A stretch of DNA of 64,000 nt from contig JAHEWK010000001.1 of NCBI GenBank assembly GCA_020740775.1, positions 3,286,001-3,350,000 on the forward strand, read 5' to 3'. This stretch comes from Ilyonectria destructans. Lineage: Eukaryota; Ascomycota; Sordariomycetes; Hypocreales; Nectriaceae. The position numbers were made by a program, and so were the translations under genes. The notes below the pieces were generated by a model, which was not told where the DNA came from, ran no database searches, and saw nothing but the letters and a program-made list of their open reading frames with translations. Positions 45,400 to 58,328 of the stretch are shown one piece after another. The first letter of the stretch is position 1; each line of letters begins with the position of its first letter.

Positions 45400-46365
45400 C
45401 TAAATTCTGGCCTTGCGCTCATCCACTGACTTCCGCAGCAAAGCGATAACCTCAGAGGGGTCCTTTGCTCCAAAGACAGCGCTGCCTGCCACAATAACGT
45501 TGGCTCCAGCATCAGCAGCCTGGTCAATGGTGCCAGGTCCCAGCCCACCATCCACCTCGATGTTCAGTTCGGGGTACTTTTCTCGCAGGGCCTGCACCTT
45601 TGGCAGCTCCGAGGCCATAAACTTCTGGCCACCGAATCCGGGGTGGACCGTCATGATCAGGACCATCTATTGCGACATGTTAGCGCTCGTATTCTCGTGG
45701 TTGGGTTGTGGATTCATCATCCAGCTGGTTGCCATACATCTGGCCGTTCCTTATCCTCGGTGGTCTCCAAAATATCCCACAGAACATCGACAGAGGTATC
45801 GGGCTTGATGGCAATGCCGGCCAGAAGGCCTTGGTCGTGGATGTATCGGATTAGAGCCTTCGGGTTCGTCTTCTCGTCGGTCGTGTCCTCGGGGTTCTCG
45901 GCAGCGCTGGAGAAGGCAGCCTCATAGTGGAAGCAGTAGAGGTCACAGCCAGCCTTCTTGAACTCCTTGACCCATTTCTTAGGCTGTTTGTCGTTTGTCA
46001 GCCCTCGCTCCACTCAACGACTCCCGTGCCCACGTCGGGGCCAGAGGGATTTACCTCTGCAATCATCATGTGGCAGTCGAAGGTGCCGCGTCCGTGGTTC
46101 TCCTGGGGCTTCTCGACATGGCCACGGATCTTGGCAACGACCGGGGGACCGAAGGTGATGTTGGGGACAAAGTGACCGTCCCTGTGTATCGACGAGTATC
46201 GGTGAGCATCACCCCATCAGAATTGACTGGAAACAAACATGCCACTTACATGATGTCGACGTGCAACCAGTCAGCGCCCTGCTCAATGGTGCGAGCGCAG
46301 TCATGGCCGAGGTTGCCGAAGTCGGCCGACAGAATGGACGGGGCGATGATGGTTTTGGGAGCCAT
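45400..46365 (-). CDS. RPE1: Ribulose-phosphate 3-epimerase
   Basis: It interconverts ribulose-5-phosphate and xylulose-5-phosphate in the pentose phosphate pathway. Four exons (46365-46250, 46181-46055, 45983-45738, 45666-45400) give 251 residues. [14 protein letters not shown] at the start is the family signature. [19 protein letters not shown] (His and Asp metal/catalytic residues) is completed across the first splice junction. [28 protein letters not shown] and [30 protein letters not shown] (phosphate-binding Gly motif) all fit a TIM barrel. Introns of 66-73 nt. A short insert near [15 protein letters not shown], with an acidic [11 protein letters not shown] stretch, is typical of fungal forms. 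Confidence 0.95.
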
Positions 46366-47074
46366 GGTGAGGACGCGAGGAACCTGGAGAGAGGTGATCA
46401 GGCGAGTGATGATGCGAAGAGAGAGTTACGTCGGCGCCTTCATGGCCCAGAAACTGCCAAAGTAGTGGGGTTTGGTCGGTGACGTTGGCGGGGTTCTTTT
46501 TTGCGGGCGCGGTGTGTGGCCCGGGCCATGTTGGGATGGAGACCCAATTGGCGGGTGGAGCCGTCTCAACCAGGTGCCTTTCCCCGGCAAGAACCCCGTC
46601 GACTTTAATTTAGCCTCTTACTTAAATGCCTAGAGAACTCTGGGGTTACATCTCCTCATTACTCGGACATTGGGATGGTCCTGTGGGGTGTTGTTACTGT
46701 TGGCTCTCCTTGCAAGATTTCCGAGGTGTAAAGCTCCAAGGTATCCCGACCAAGATGTCGTCACAGTCGTCCCGCCCAATCCCAAGCTCAAATTCAACTA
46801 CACGGATTTGATGCATTTAAAACAACGCCGGTTTCATATTTAACAGGTAGCTTTGCAGCAACTATGGTAGAATGTACAGATATTAGACACTATACTTGCC
46901 AGTACAACTCAGAAGAGAATCTTAGCAACGCCACTCCCAGCGTCACCCCAGCACACCTTTGGCCTTTCATCCCCAAGACCATCCATCAGATGACTTCATC
47001 ACATGCCTTCAAGACTGAACAGCCATTAATCCATCCGAATCCGACACTGATGTCATGTCTCCGTTACATGCCGC
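46366..47074. other. Intergenic region
   Basis: It holds the RPE1 promoter on the right of RPE1 and the 3' region of the CFEM gene. No gene is seen. Confidence 0.5.
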
Positions 47075-47768
47075 CTACAGAGCCGCGAGCATAGCGACAA
47101 TGGCACCGAGAAGGCCACCCGCGCTGCTCAGGCCACCCGCCGCGCCGGTCGAGCTGGTTGATGAAGCCGCACTATCGGTAGCACTTCCCGTCTCAGTGCT
47201 GGCGCTGCTGGCTGTGGTTGAGACAGCAGCTGAAGCCGCCGACGCGGTCGAGGAAGAGGCGGCCTTGCCTGTCGCTGTGCCTGATGCGCTCTCGCTCGCC
47301 ACCCCGGTGGCACTAGCACTGGCGCTGGCGCTGCCGGAGGATGTGCTCTTGCAGACGACCTCGTCCGGAACGGTCACCTTGGCCGCCGAGCAGATCTGCT
47401 GGGCATACTTGACGGCGGCGGCCTTGCCAGCGGCATCGCACTGGCCCTCAAGACAACAGGCGATGCCGCTCAGGAAGTCGGCGTTGCTGCAGATGCACTT
47501 GACGTCGATCGCACTGCATCCGGCAATACCATCACCGGTGGTGTACTTGTTGATGCACGAAGTCTGGGCGGATGACACCAATTAGCCATTTTCGCCCATA
47601 AAATTTCTCCCGTAGAGATTGGGGAATGAATAACAAGCAACCAGCAGCAGACAACCAAAACACGAATAGGAGCGCGGAGAGTCGACTTACCGCGCAGCTG
47701 GGAATCTTGCCAGCTTGGGCGGCGGCCAGGCCAGCGACCAGGGCGAGGGAGAAGATGGATGACTTCAT
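47075..47768 (-). CDS. CFEM-domain secreted protein, probably GPI-anchored
   Basis: CFEM proteins are fungal extracellular or wall proteins, some of which bind haem. Two exons (47768-47691, 47563-47075) give 188 residues. The signal peptide is residues 1-19 or so ([19 protein letters not shown]). The eight-plus-cysteine domain runs from about 25 to 95 ([17 protein letters not shown] with the conserved Asp, [18 protein letters not shown]). I count about ten cysteines. A long Ser/Ala/Thr spacer follows, probably O-glycosylated, and the tail is hydrophobic ([14 protein letters not shown]) after small residues, as for a GPI signal. The intron interrupts the first cysteine pair. Confidence 0.9.
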
Positions 47769-48900
47769 CGTGGAGGCGTTCTTGCGACAGCAGCGATTGC
47801 GACTAGAAAGGGAGAAACAGATGGAGTCTGAGATTATGAGCAGGGCGAGGTTTTAATTACTGTTATGAATTGACTTCAGCTCGGGTGCGTGAGACTTGTC
47901 AGCAGACGGCCTAGGTCGGTAGTAGCTTTCGCGAGGGGGGAGCTAGAACGGAGCTCCGGCAAGCTTCTGGGCGCCGCAAGCAGCCCAAGGCACGGCGCAG
48001 CACCCCGGAAATGCCCCTAGAAGCCATCCACCAATCCACCAGGATTCGCCCGTCACACTATCCAAAGCCAAACCCGCGCCATCACTTCTGCCGTGGACCA
48101 ATCGACGCCGCTCCACGCCCACTCCCTTGCAGCCTCCGGCTCTTTGCTTGGGCGTTTGCTTGGGTGTTCCGCTTGGACGCTTTCCTGGTTACGAAAGAAC
48201 CAGACAACGACGGCCCGAAGATCCACGCCATCCGAGCGCCTGGGCCTGGGACATCCGCAAGGGAGACTCTCAATCAGTGCCCGGGTTTGCAGCTTAGGTT
48301 TACCCCCCGAGCGTCAATGCTGCAGACCGGAAGCGACCCTTTTCGCCGACTGTTTCAATAGAAGTTAGCTACCCTATTCTGTCTAGTCTCACCGTCCGGC
48401 CCGGGTCTCGGTATCATGTCGCTCCCGCGTTCGTGGACGGCAGGTGGTACATCCAAGACGGCATAGGACTGAGAGAACGGATGAAACCATGTCTGAGAGC
48501 GTTGTGTCATACAAAGTACGGACCAAGATTCCCAGGCCTAGATCCATTTGAGACAGTCCGCTTCCGACACCAGCCAGTCCCTGTTCCCGTAGCCGTCAAT
48601 AGCAGCCGTCTCATATTCAATAGCCAGGATGGCATTTCTATTCATTCGTAAATAGGGTGCCAATGGAGGCCGTCTCGATGCCACATCCGACACGTTACAG
48701 TCGCAAGGGCCATGTTTCTGTACAGCCGCGTCGGTGCCAGCTCTCCATTGCTTCTGTCACCCCATGCCTGCAAGAAGCCAAAGAGCCAAGACTTGCACAG
48801 GGTACATGGCTCTACCTGCCAGCATGCAAAACCGATACCCGATGCAAGACAAGCCGCTTCAACCAAGTCTGGGTTCTCACCATCAGTGGCTCTCATCATC
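47769..48900. other. Intergenic region
   Basis: It lies between the CFEM start and the PPE1 stop. No gene is supported; short frames near 48011-48360 and 48657-48990 lack protein-like character. Confidence 0.5.
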
Positions 48901-50209
48901 CTACACCCTCTTTCCTTGCTTGATAAGTTCCGACACCTTTGGAGGCAGCACCAGAGCACTCCGGTCGTTTCTGCGGTAAAAGTCCACCAGTGACACCGCT
49001 GTCTTCTCGGGCAGGTCTTCGTGGATGAAATGACCGGCCTCCGGGAAGACCTGCAGGGCGTATTTCCCTGTGTTCATATGTGTAAGCCGCCAGGATACAA
49101 TATTGAGCAAGGTTTACATTCCATACCTTGCATTTGGCCAATCGTCAATTCGGTATCAAGCCGATCAGTTCCAGCGAGGAGGAGTAGCTTTCCTCCTCTC
49201 GCCCCCAGGAATTTCTTACTCAACCCCACAAACCAGCCCTCCCAGAAAGGTTGCGTCGCCCCCAGGTTAGTCCGCCATCTCCAAGGCCGCGTCGGGTCCA
49301 CGTTTGCGTTAAACACCAACAGCGCTGGGACCGATGTCCGAGCAGAAATCGAGTTGCGGATCGTCCGCGATCGGATATGCCAGTCGATTCCAGCCTGCAG
49401 TGTGGCAAAGCCCACGGGCCGGGTGGAAAGATATGTGTGCATGCTTTGTAGGGCATCAATAGCAGAACCCTCGACCACGTCGAGCACGGTGTAGCCCAAG
49501 AGAGATGTCCCCAGTTTGCCTGTTTTAGCCAGGTCGGTAATAACAGCTCCGCCTAGGGAGTGACCCACGAGAACTATCGAGGGTAACTCTTTCCAGTTCA
49601 TTTCCACCTTCGTCAGTTGGATCACGGAATACAGATCTGAAGATAATGTGCCGAGTCCAAGGTCTAACTCCTCATCATCTGGGGAAACAGTTGAGCCATG
49701 GCCTCGGCAGTCAATGGCTAGAATGCCTGCTGAGGACAGGCGTTTCCGGATTTCGCTACCAACCACAGCAAAAGACAATCCTGAGGATCCCGCTCCGTGA
49801 TGCATCACAAACAACGGTCCCTTATCCACCGGCGATGTGAGATACGCATGATAGACGACTGCGGGGTCGGTTTCCGACCTCAGCGTCAACTCTCGTTCAA
49901 AGTAGGTTGTCCATGGGATTTGCTCTAGGGTCCTGCCTCGGGAAAATCTGCGTCCCGTCAGTCTGAGCCAGCTTCATATGGCGAAATAGCCTACCCCTGG
50001 GGTCTGGCAAACAGTTTCTGGTTCGGCGACGGGATAACTGTGCCAGTTGACGACATGGACGAGGCCGACGAGGCTGAGGAGGAGTCGTCATCCACTGGCT
50101 CCGGCAACTCGGAAATCTGATCAGTCTCCATTTCCTCGTCCATCTCGTTGAACATGTCGTTCGGGATGCCCATTTTGGCCTTGGCCCAGGCTCGTTGAAG
50201 GTCGCTCAT
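48901..50209 (-). CDS. PPE1: Protein phosphatase methylesterase 1
   Basis: It removes the carboxyl methyl ester from the C-terminal leucine of the PP2A catalytic subunit. Three exons (50209-49995, 49947-49127, 49067-48901) give 400 residues. The acidic and Ser-rich first 65 residues are followed by RTLEQIPWTTYFERE. The alpha/beta hydrolase fold has the oxyanion segment MHHGAGSSGLSF, the nucleophile Ser202 in VGHSLGGA, and the C-terminal His in EAGHFIHEDLPEKT. DVVEGSAIDAL and QSMHTYLSTRP are typical PPE1 blocks. The first donor is GTAGGC. The length matches yeast Ppe1. Confidence 0.94.
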
Positions 50210-52794
50210 GACGTATCATGGGTTGAAAGGCGGAGAGGAGGGGAGAGATCAACCATCCGCCATGCGTGAGAGCAGGCTGGTTGCGGCGTCGACTCGCAAG
50301 GCGCTGCCTTCGTGCAAAGATTAGGGATGGGCAAGAAGACCAGCCTTCCTTCACCTCATCTGCAGTTTCTTCCCGCGCTCTCTGAAGTTGCAACTGCTGG
50401 TGGTGAAGTTGGGCCTCAGACTCGCGCCAGTCAGCCGACAAATCCATTGGTGGCAAGGAATGGGGCACACAGTGTTTTACACGGTGGGGTATTTAGACAC
50501 TGTGCGAGACCACCCATTTCGCGTGGTATTGACAGTGCGCATCTTGTCCTCCCGCAACTCACGACGTGGTTGGGGACAGGATGAGTTTGGGTTTTCTATG
50601 GATCAAATCTATCAAAGGCGGGCGAAGTGATAGTTTCGCTAACCTCGTGGGATGGCGCGTGCTTGTCGCATTTTGTGGCGTTGTCATTGTTAACCACTGC
50701 ATCGTTACGCGACGTCATCGGGCGCATTAGCAACAGGTGGGATGAATGCCTGTCCACTGTGACCTCACAACTCCTCTCCTCGACTAGGTTTGAGATTTCA
50801 GCTCCATGTTTGCTCATTCGATTCCAATTGTGACTGCTGGAACGATATTGGAGTCTCGCATTCACTGAGGATCCCATATGCCAGTATCGGCCCAGCCAAA
50901 TCTCACATTAATATTGTAGATGATCATCACTCGAGATAATTCCTAGGTTTTATTTGTGGATTCTCAGGGTTCATTGTCCACCCAAAGAATGTGTGGAATT
51001 ATAGCGTTGTTAGCATGGGTGATGTGTAACAATGCAAACAGCATACTGACAGATCAGCACAGTCATGGCGACAGTTCACAAATAACCAAGTTCATGGCCT
51101 TTGTTATGATACACCAGGCTACTACATACATCACTATCCGAGAAATATAGAAAAGCTCCATGGTGACTATTGGTTGGCTTTATCTCCGCGTTGATGGTAT
51201 AGTATCTCAGATATACCCTACCCTATATCACATACACATTGCATTAACTTCTCAACCCTGCATGAGACTCATGGCTTGTAGTACAGAGTGAATTTTCTCC
51301 GGTTATCAGTGTGTGATATTTTATTGGGCTATGTAATGTCTCTGCATTATTAATGTGCTCGGTCAACATAACTGAGGGGCGGTGTGGGTGTAGCCAAAAG
51401 AAAACTACTCGAACCTTATTGCGGCCCAAAAACCTCAACTTGGGTTGTTTTAGCTTCCATACCACAATACGTGTATACTCACAGATTAATGAGCGATGGC
51501 GTCGCCAGTAAAGGGATCCTGGTCTTCAGGCAACCTCTGGTGCCAGCCCATCTGTACCTGCATATCCCGGCACGACTTCCCCGAGGACGGCGCAAGACAA
51601 GGGCAGTGCTAGTATGGCATTATCTGAATTCCCATTCGAGAAGGAAGTAAAGTTGGCTTGACAATTTGGCCTTAGACAATCATGTAAGGATTGGTCAGAA
51701 CTAAGGATGACCTATGAGGGTAGAGAGATGGCTAGAGGTCTAGCCGCAGGCTGCATGACATGGAGGGCTGAGACTAGAGATGAGACGGTGAGGTTAGTTG
51801 CGGCGACAGCGACACACCCTCGCGCGCAAACGACTGTTCTGTCTCGCTCAATGCTGCAACCATGGTGTAACGAAGCAATGCAGGTATCCCCTATCGACCC
51901 CCCCCCCCCCCCTAGTCTAGATGGTCTGGATCCTTAGGCGTGGGGGACATGGGTTCCCAATAGGTGGGGGGGCAATTTTGGAGTTGATGCCGAGTTTGGA
52001 GAAGATCGCCCACTTAATGGTAGCTGAAGTTGAGGACTAGTGGAAAGCAGCAGAGGATTGACGAAGACGACGATGCCGGCTGTGCTAGAATGATTATGGG
52101 TTGCGGGGCCGGTCATAGCAACTTACCCTGGATGCACGAATTACGTCGGAGTGTTCATTGAATGAGTTGAGATGCAAGTGACCTGTAGAAAACGACAAAG
52201 CTTGACCTGTCTTAGGTGCGGATGGAGACAAGCCTGGAAAGGTCTAAGGGTCTCTCGGAAATTTTACAGGGACAACCCAGGTTCATTGTTCACGGTCAGA
52301 GATCCAATTCCGATCCAGGCGTGGCGTCACCCACGATGCAGCTATGGCTGCATGCACCTCCAAAGAACCCACTGTGGCAGGGCCTCGGCCAGTCCTCACG
52401 TCCTGCAATAGCGATGTCATCGACCTTCAATGCGAGATGCCACCCCTGCTTGACCGCCGGTTGTTGTGAGACCTGGAGGGGAACTAACACACTAAGTGCG
52501 GCAGGGCCGGCCGCTTGTGGAGGATTGAGCATGTTGCTCGCAGAAAGAAGCAAAGAGACTGCACTCGATCGCCACCCTAAGTGGCAGACTGGGCTCCAAG
52601 ACAGAAGAGAACTTAGCACCCGCAAACGCGAACGGGTAAAGGGTTAGCGAGGACCGCGGCTCGAGTTGAACACAAAAAAACCGCCATTTCGACGCAGCTA
52701 GTGCTATATCGACGACGAGATCGGACACTAGTCTAGCGCCGCTCAAGGTCTTGACACTACAGAATATGGCCTGATATTCAAGTGAGTAAGTGTT

Positions 52795-53427
52795 TTAGGA
52801 GAGAGCAGACTCATGATTGAGAGAGAGTGTCAGACAACGTTGCAAGCTCTTACTGTCGATGGATGTACGTACATGTTTGGGGTTAGGGGAGGGGTCTTGG
52901 CAACACAGATCGCAATCGGCAAGATTAGCCATTTTGGACAAAGCCGAGGACCCTGGAGCAATCGGAGGTTCCGAGAGCTGCGAGTCGATCCTCACCCCGT
53001 CCGTTTCTGTTCGACGGAGGAAATCCACTCGAACTGGTGGGTCCGCGAAACATTCAGTGGATCGGCCCTTGTCTTCGGCAAGGGCCGGTGGGGTGCGGTT
53101 GTTGAAAGGCGGCCCCGCAAATGTCGTGGCTGAAGAGGCGGCCAGCTTTGGCCCATTCTCATTGCCTGGCGGCAATTTCTTTTGATATTTGGCGATGGGA
53201 TTTAAATGACTTGCTTTGCGAAAACGAGAAGAGATGCCCGAGTGATAATACGGCGGGGAGTGTGACGTGGGCGTAGAGTGTGGATAAATGGGTGTCTCAC
53301 TAAAAAAAAAAGACACTCTTGGCAAACAGGTCGCCGAATAACCGCGCTGCAGCACCGTGGCCGTGGCCAGACTGATTATTTGAGGCGATTTCGCTCTCTG
53401 GATGTAATTCGCCCTGTGTGATCCCAT
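52795..53427 (-). CDS. Possible hypothetical protein (weak)
   Basis: This is an uninterrupted frame of 210 residues from ATG 53427. Parts look protein-like (KYQKKLPPGNENGPKLAASS, FADPPVRVDFLRRTETDG), but no domain, membrane segment or signal peptide is visible and codon bias is weak. It could be a chance frame in a gene-poor stretch or a remnant. Transcript data would be needed to keep it. Confidence 0.2.
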   Translation of the reverse strand: MGSHRANYIQRAKSPQIISLATATVLQRGYSATCLPRVSFFFSETPIYPHSTPTSHSPPYYHSGISSRFRKASHLNPIAKYQKKLPPGNENGPKLAASSATTFAGPPFNNRTPPALAEDKGRSTECFADPPVRVDFLRRTETDGVRIDSQLSEPPIAPGSSALSKMANLADCDLCCQDPSPNPKHVRTSIDSKSLQRCLTLSLNHESALS

Positions 53428-56400
53428 CTGACGGGTGCTGCGAAAACATCGCCTCGTGAATGCCTCAAGACTGTCGAAGGTATCTAGACGGGCTGGCTCG
53501 TAGCGCGCTCGTTGAGTTGTCCTGGCTCTTGGCGACGACCTGAGTAATGGAAGCTGAAGAGGGAAGAACACATGCAATCCTTAATTGTCTTTTCAGAGGA
53601 TCTGGAGCGAGTTGGCACTCTCTCATTTCGGTGACTGTGTGTTCAGATTGGCGCATGGGGAAGAAACGGTGATGGATAGAGAACCGATGAACGCATTTCA
53701 ATGACATGACCAATATCCTGATCACACGACGGTTTGTGACGGTAACTGGTATGACTGGACCAATTTATGACGTCTCTCGGTCTTATCCTCGGAGTCGCTG
53801 CTGCGCATTGTGAATGGCTTGAGTTTGTAAGAGGGAGCTAGAGATCGTCGATGACGAGTGTGCTGAGAGCTACTGTTCCAGTGTATTTCGTGGCTAGCCC
53901 GTACTCCGTAAACCTGGGACAGGTTGGGCACGCCGGAGAGATACTTAACGTGATAGAACGGCCTTATTCTGCAGGGGGACATGCCGGGACATTCTCAGAG
54001 CTGAAGGCGACCTAATGCAACTCGTAGCGGAGACGGATCGTGGAGGTTGTAGCGGGACAGGCCGGAGCTGGCGCACTGATGCATGCTGGAAGCCCAAAAC
54101 GGCAGCCCGTTGGCGGCAAGGCACAGACATGACTTGAGGGGCCTCTATAGCGTGGCATCAACACGATTCAAGGGAGCCAAGATGGGAGGCCTGGCCCGGC
54201 GAGAGACGGTATAGGTTGAGGAGACACCCTATGTAGCAAGACATGTCGTGATGCCGTCTTGGGGAGTCCCTAACGTGTGCCCCGCAAATCTTGAGTCCGC
54301 TGGGCTGGGGATTAGAGCCGTCAAGGGATTGACTGACAGCTAGAACGTGCATCACATCCTAGCCGCAGCCCTAAGAATCTCTCGTGGCAATGCACGAGCC
54401 TCTACCTATCCATCGACCTGCGGAGAGATGGTTGTGCGCCCGCGGCCATAATTATCCGTAGTGCTGGAGTGAAAGGCGGCTTGATGGGGATGAGAGCGTC
54501 CTGAGACGTTGCCTGGGGGTTTCTCATCACTCTTCCAAGTAGGCCACAAGAGCGTCACCTACCGACTCGCAGTCGTCCTGCCGAGCTGGCGGATCAGCTG
54601 GCCGGTTGACCGAGAATTCGCCACCAGGACTCAAATACAAGCACGTACCACACGGCGTGCGAGGGACAAGATGACTTTGAGCTGGAGTTCCCACTCTGGT
54701 GCTCAACGAGGGTCTTTGGGGGGTGCGGGCGTAGCGGCAATTTGCAAAGGTGTGGTTCTTTGGACGCCGGTAGTCGTGGTGGAAATCTTCTAAGTGGGGC
54801 CTCTTCTTTGGGAGCTCCCGAAGCGGAGCTAATAGCGCTCAGGACATGGCATGGCACGTGCGGCTGCGGGAGCTCGGTTTCCCGAAGGACGGACCTATCT
54901 CTTTTGTCACGACTCCTGACCTCGCCAATAACCTGCCAATGGCAGCTCTTTTCTCTTCTCCCAGGCGCCGGTCGCGGCGGAGAATCATCGAACCCCAGAC
55001 GCAGCTACTGTAGTTTGCCTGCCTTGCGGAGAGACTTGTGGAGATACTTGCAGAAGGATTCACAGAGATTGACCGCGAGAAGCTGAATGGTGGACACCAT
55101 TCTTGCCACTGATTGGCATGCTGAAGAGTACATGCTGGATGCTGATCCATTGGGACTCCTGCAGCCAGGGCGCCATTGTCCACCTGCCAACGGCCATCAA
55201 CGTTGCATCCATCAGACATCCCGCAGGCCATCCGCTCCCGCTGGTGTCGTTGACAAGAGCACAGGGCCCATTAATGCATGCCGCCCACCGATCGCGATCT
55301 CCAAGACCAGCCTCATCCTAGCAATGGAAACCGGGCATGTGGGGAACTCGTTCTCGACCTGTCCATTTTGGCTGCACATCAATCTTGCCAACATGAACTG
55401 TGCGGCCTCCTTGGCCCATGACGTTATGCAGCACCTTTGAGTCAACATCTGGCCGTCACAGACAATGGTGGGACTTTCCGCATATCACCTCCCTTTCAGG
55501 GGTCCCTTGGAGTCCGGCTCCCCGTCTTCTCAGCCTCCAACGCCTCGTGGACTCCCAGCCCGAGTACCTCATAGGCCTTGCACCTGACACACATGACACT
55601 TGTCTGAGTGGCACCTTGCCCGAGGTCGCAAGCCTTGCCGGCCTGACGACCATGTTGACGAGATGGACTGCACATGGCCAACTCAGCTGCGTGCACCAGG
55701 GAACCTAGACGAGGGCCCAACCGACGCACAGACGGGCCATTAATAGCCTCTCCGAACCCAATCTACTATGTACGATGAAATGAAGGGGCCTGGGACACAC
55801 TGCGCATGTCTATCTGTGCACTGGGTGCTTCCTGCTCCTCCCTTCTGCAGGCGAACTGGGATGTCTCTTCAGCAGTGAAATCGCTCAAGACCGAATATCG
55901 GCTACATACTGACGTGCCTCAGACTCTTACTACGTACTACGTAGTAGTACACCATGTGCGATGTGCCTCTAAAACGTGAGGCGTGGGGTTTTAAGGTTTC
56001 TCAAGGGAAAAGGAGATTGAGGCTTGAGCCCTGTCCGGCCAGAATTCCACAACAATCAAAGCAGCCATTGGAAAAAGGAAAAAAAAGTGGCGGCACCTTG
56101 CAGTAGCTGACCGACGACGTCGCGGCACACACAACGCAATGCTTGGGCCGACCCAGTGTTGCTTTTTCCCACCAGAGGAGGCGGCGCTAGGATCTCTCTC
56201 CTTTGATTGTTAAGCGGAGCTCAAATCACCCGGCTGCAATGCTCGCGGCTATGGTTCAAAAGGAATGAGGAGGGAAGAGACAACGGTGTGCGGGTTGGCA
56301 CAATGCGCGTTGTAGTCCTATCACAACACCAGGATGCCTTCTCCGACTGATGTGTGTGAAACAGGGTTTTACGGCCCGCACTATGTCAAGATGCCTTTGA

Positions 56401-56676
56401 AAGACACCAGCCATCATGAGGAATTGCCCCGTTCAACAACCTTCTCGCTCCGTAAGTGGAAGCTTCCCCCGTCGTCATCACCCGGCACTCTTGTATCTGG
56501 GGATCCCGATTGGGAGCTGCAGACTAGGCTCAGGAAATGGTTGGCTACTAGGATACTGCCCCTAGGTTGCACACACCCCTTTGCAGGCAAGTTACCGCCA
56601 AGGATATGCACCTGAGCCTGCTTGGACATGGGTGGAAATGGGTACAATGGCAGCAGATCATCGGTGCTGGTACTTC

Positions 56677-56748
56677 ATGCGCCGATTGCCAAAAAAAAAA
56701 AAAAAAAAAAAAAAGGAAAAAGACGAAGCCGATTTGCAGTCGGCGCAT
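56677..56748. repeat. Inverted repeat flanking an A24 tract
   Basis: ATGCGCCGATTGC (56677-56689) and its near-perfect inverse GCAGTCGGCGCAT (56736-56748, 12 of 13 pairs) enclose 24 A residues (56691-56714) and an A/G-rich stretch. The transcript could fold into a hairpin. The origin is unknown. Confidence 0.7.
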
Positions 56749-58328
56749 CCGAACGTGTTAGTGCCTGATGCATCCTGTACCGCCGTCATCATGCATACGT
56801 ACATCGGGGAGTAGCAGGTCTCCCACGAGGCCTCATGGAAGAATGGACACGAGCAAATTCTAAGATCCCGGCAGTGCACCATCCGGGGATTAAATCGAGA
56901 AACTCATTACCCGGCCTTCAAAGTTGGGAGGACTAACGCTCTTGGGTTACCTGGAGAGGACTCCAGGCGGGTAGCATGGTTTAGCTCCTGACGTGGCCCT
57001 TCTGCCCGTTGAGCTGATGGTCCTCCGTCGTTTCATCTTAGGAGTACATTTGTATTGACCAATTCGATAGAGGGCATTGGTCTTCAGCCTCGGCAATCTC
57101 TGGGGAGGCTTTGTTCTCGAGGAATCCGAGGGAACTAGCGTCAAGGTTGTCTGGTGACCCATCATTCCTCCTCAACGCCTCTGGAGTCTCACGGCTATTT
57201 TCCCACCCCATCCTTTCTTCTTCCCGGAGGCGGACAGCTATGCAGGTCTACCAGCCACATCTAATGCTCCGACTTAGGGAGCACCGCACACTTCCAATCG
57301 AGGAAGAAGGGATCTCCCATTGGAGATCGCTTGCCTTGTCTAGGCCACTTCAAGAACACCGGAGAAGAAAGGAAAGAAAACCGTCGATCTTTGGCTTCTC
57401 GATAGACGCCCAGGTCATCCGCCAACTGGCGGCAGCCGATATTACCAGTTGGTGGCGCCCAACGCCAACTCGCCGTCACCGTCCACTCGTTATCCACCTA
57501 TTTTAGTTGTCAGTACTTAGCGGTGAATACCCACAGACCTGATCGTGCTGGCTGGTCGGTTGACCCTTGGAAATGTTCTGTCCACACCCCTCCCCTCCCC
57601 GGTCCGCAGGCTTAGTTGCCGCCCGCCATCGTTGACGGTACTATGTAAGCTCCTTGACTCGGGTTGGCGCTAGAAGTCGATCTCGCCAGGCACAGGATTC
57701 AAATATTCATTGAGGGCCGCCTCGGCTGAATGATTTTGCTGCAGCCATTTGTACTTGGTCCCAACCCTCGCTCTTCCGTGAAAACTACGTCTTCCCATCT
57801 CTTCCTCTCCTCTCCGAAACATACCTCAGGCAGCCGACCGGCGCATACCTCTCGCCACTGACTCCCGTTTTAGCTGGAGGGACAAAAGAGCCAGTCGAGT
57901 TGTCATTCGAACTCTCTACCAGGGTACCACTGCCACGAACAGCTCCTCACGTCGTCTCAATTGGCCCAGTATCATCTGTCGCCCGCCTTTCTGTCTTGCA
58001 TCCTGCGACCATAGGGCACAATTGCTTCTCTGGCTCTTGCATCGCCGACCAATACTGACTACCCATCTACCATCTAATATGAAATCAGTGCTGGGCCAGG
58101 GACACACTTTGTACTAAACGGGTCAGACTTTGCCACCCGGCGTCAACTTGTGTCTGGCCATTCAACTGGTCCAGGGCTTGACTCTCGAGGTCCTGATTAT
58201 CAAGCAACTTCAAGAGTGCAGCTGAATCCTCTTCTATGGCCATCGCTGTTTATCCATCTGTGATTTCAAAATACCGACTTTTAGGTACTAGAAATCCGTG
58301 GACGGACAACCTGCCACCAACAGAGCCC

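Larger units (their letters stand above)
50210..58328. other. Gene-poor region (about 8 kb)
   Basis: No gene with recognisable features was found. By eye, 50.9-51.5 kb is richer in A/T than the surroundings, with many TA dinucleotides, which could be decayed repeat or RIP-altered DNA. Other contents are a C15 run at 51898-51912, a 210-codon minus-strand frame at 52795-53427, and a hairpin around an A24 tract at 56677-56748. The region from about 57550 onward becomes pyrimidine-rich and is probably the leader of the Zn2Cys6 gene. Confidence 0.45.

Noticed and set aside
50356..50447. Minus-strand reading MDLSADWRESEAQLHHQQLQ upstream of PPE1
   Set aside because: It looks slightly protein-like, but the following donor (GTGAAGG) is weak and no acceptor exon could be matched. 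It may be an unrelated first exon.
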